From assembly GCF_905171775.1 (NCBI RefSeq), contig NC_053491.1, positions 305,191,833 to 305,255,832 on the forward strand: 64,000 nucleotides of DNA, in the 5' to 3' direction. Positions 62,955 to 64,000 of this stretch are shown here, piece after piece (the stretch's first letter is position 1; each line of letters begins with the position of its first letter). The DNA is from Rana temporaria. Its lineage: Eukaryota; Chordata; Amphibia; Anura; Ranidae. Both the position numbers and the translations under genes were made by a program. The notes beneath the pieces are model-generated. The model was not told the DNA's origin. It did no database searches and saw only the letters and a program-made list of their open reading frames with translations.

Positions 62955-64000
62955 CTTTTCCTTTCCAAAACCAAGGAGAAATAAATAATGTCAATACACA
63001 GTCTATAAAGTTAATTACTCTTTCTCACCAGCTAGCCCTTAAAGGGTCACTAATGGATAAATCTTTTTTGGCTGAAATGACTGTTTACAGTGTCTAGAGA
63101 CATACAAGTGCATACATATAATGTGCCTCTAGTTTCACTTTTGCTTTTAAACTGATTTAATGTTTCTGTGAAGTAAAGAGACACACAGAACAAAAACAAA
63201 CAAATCCAGGGCATATTTTATTCAAAAAAATTATTACCATTGTTTCTGTGGATTTTTAGACACACAGCTTAGACCACAGTGAGAAGCTCCCATGATAAAT
63301 TTTAGAGGGAGCCAGAGAACCAGGAAGTGAGGATTTATGCAAAGGATTACAGCTGCTTAAAAGCAAAAACGGACAATGAGGACATGAAATCCAGACTGAT
63401 ATAATGTAAAGTAAGCTATTTCTGCCCCAAAATATTTGGGGTTATTGCTCCTTTAAATGTCTGTCTTTCCTGAATATGCCACTGCTGTCCCAAGTTCGAA
63501 GCATACCTACACGCTTGTCGTTCAAACGTCTTTCTTACGCAACCCGGTCGTATGGACGCCACGTGTGTTCGAGCCTTATATACACTCCGCACACGTCATC
63601 CGCCCATGCTTAAAAAATTAGATGTTTCCCCCCGCCCCTTATCTTCCGTCGCTAAAACGACAAGGAGGAATTGGCAGCAGATCATGTTGGGTCAGTTCGT
63701 AGGAAACAGATGACCAGTTGTGTTGAACTAATAAGCCAGATCTCCTCCTCATTTGTGTATGAAACGTTATAGAAAAGCACTCCGATCTAGTTTGGTCAAG
63801 ACATAAAAGCGACCATTTGCATCATGTTTAAAACGACATTTTTTCTAAAGACATCCTGAGAACCGAGATTGGCCACACAACAGTAGTTGGATCAAAATGC
63901 ATAAGCAAAGCGTTGGTTACGTACGACGGCACTATAGCGGCCCATTACCTTCAATTTTAGAACTAGCTATGTCTTAGTTTATGAACATAATATGTAGCCC
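62955..64000. other. 5' flank of the MADF gene; no other gene recognised
   Basis: A/T-rich sequence to about 63470, then a CpG-richer segment (63490-63680, ACGCAACCCGGTCGTATGGA and ACGTCATCC) that could be the promoter side of the Harbinger element. No TATA box or terminal repeat is assigned with confidence, and the transposase gene does not appear before the window ends. Confidence 0.4.

Noticed and set aside
62955..64000. Harbinger DDE transposase in the right end of the window
   Set aside because: No frame with transposase motifs is present on either strand before the end of the window.

Overview
The window is vertebrate nuclear DNA, most probably from a ranoid frog. That attribution is inference: it rests on terminal-inverted-repeat families beginning GGCCCCGTACACACG, TTAACCACTT and GGGGCAGATCCACAAAG, on a Tc1-like fragment, on an L1/Tx1-type LINE, on a Penelope-like element (PLE) and on a Harbinger-type MADF gene. 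I see no host gene. All proteins that can be supported belong to mobile elements. The sequence is a stack of nested insertions around a large hairpin-forming satellite.

Positions 1-11194 are the end of one GGCCCC-type MITE, split by an 11.0-kb insert (63-11085) with its own CCCATNTGGAAG termini. The intact paralogue of that MITE at 12837-13317 proves the insertion. Inside the insert are an AT-rich foldback (about 83-675), a 138-bp AT-rich tandem repeat (10490-11040), several TAA/TGA-flanked MITEs, a broken Tc1 element carrying a TTAA-bounded element, and microsatellites.

Positions 11198-56985 are dominated by a satellite whose unit is (GAA)n, then GGGCGTC or a variant, then (TTC)m. It totals roughly 26 kb and has higher-order periods of about 1.45 and 4.6-4.7 kb. 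Three elements interrupt it: the MITE at 12837, a 12.3-kb head-to-head pair of PLEs (18829-31151) flanked by a 15-bp target duplication, and an apparently full-length L1 on the minus strand (about 37093-44147). The left PLE copy has intact reading frames and the right has a 1-bp frameshift in ORF1. Each copy carries a hammerhead-ribozyme motif near its outer 3' end. The very long K/R/E-rich or F/L/S-rich reading frames of the satellite are by-products of a stop-free repeat with triplet-sized length changes, not genes.

Positions 57000-64000 hold a tRNA-derived SINE, a hAT-like terminus, a CATCTGTGTCCCCAT minisatellite, another GGCC-type MITE, and a two-exon minus-strand gene (62954-60887). That gene encodes a MADF-domain, PIF/Harbinger-associated DNA-binding protein with a greatly expanded Pro/Ser/Thr/Ala tract. 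Its partner DDE transposase is not in the window.

The most interesting signals are the target-duplication-flanked PLE palindrome with two hammerhead motifs and a chain of exon-like splice signals, and the satellite, whose unit variants are explained largely by CpG decay at the centres of its palindromes.
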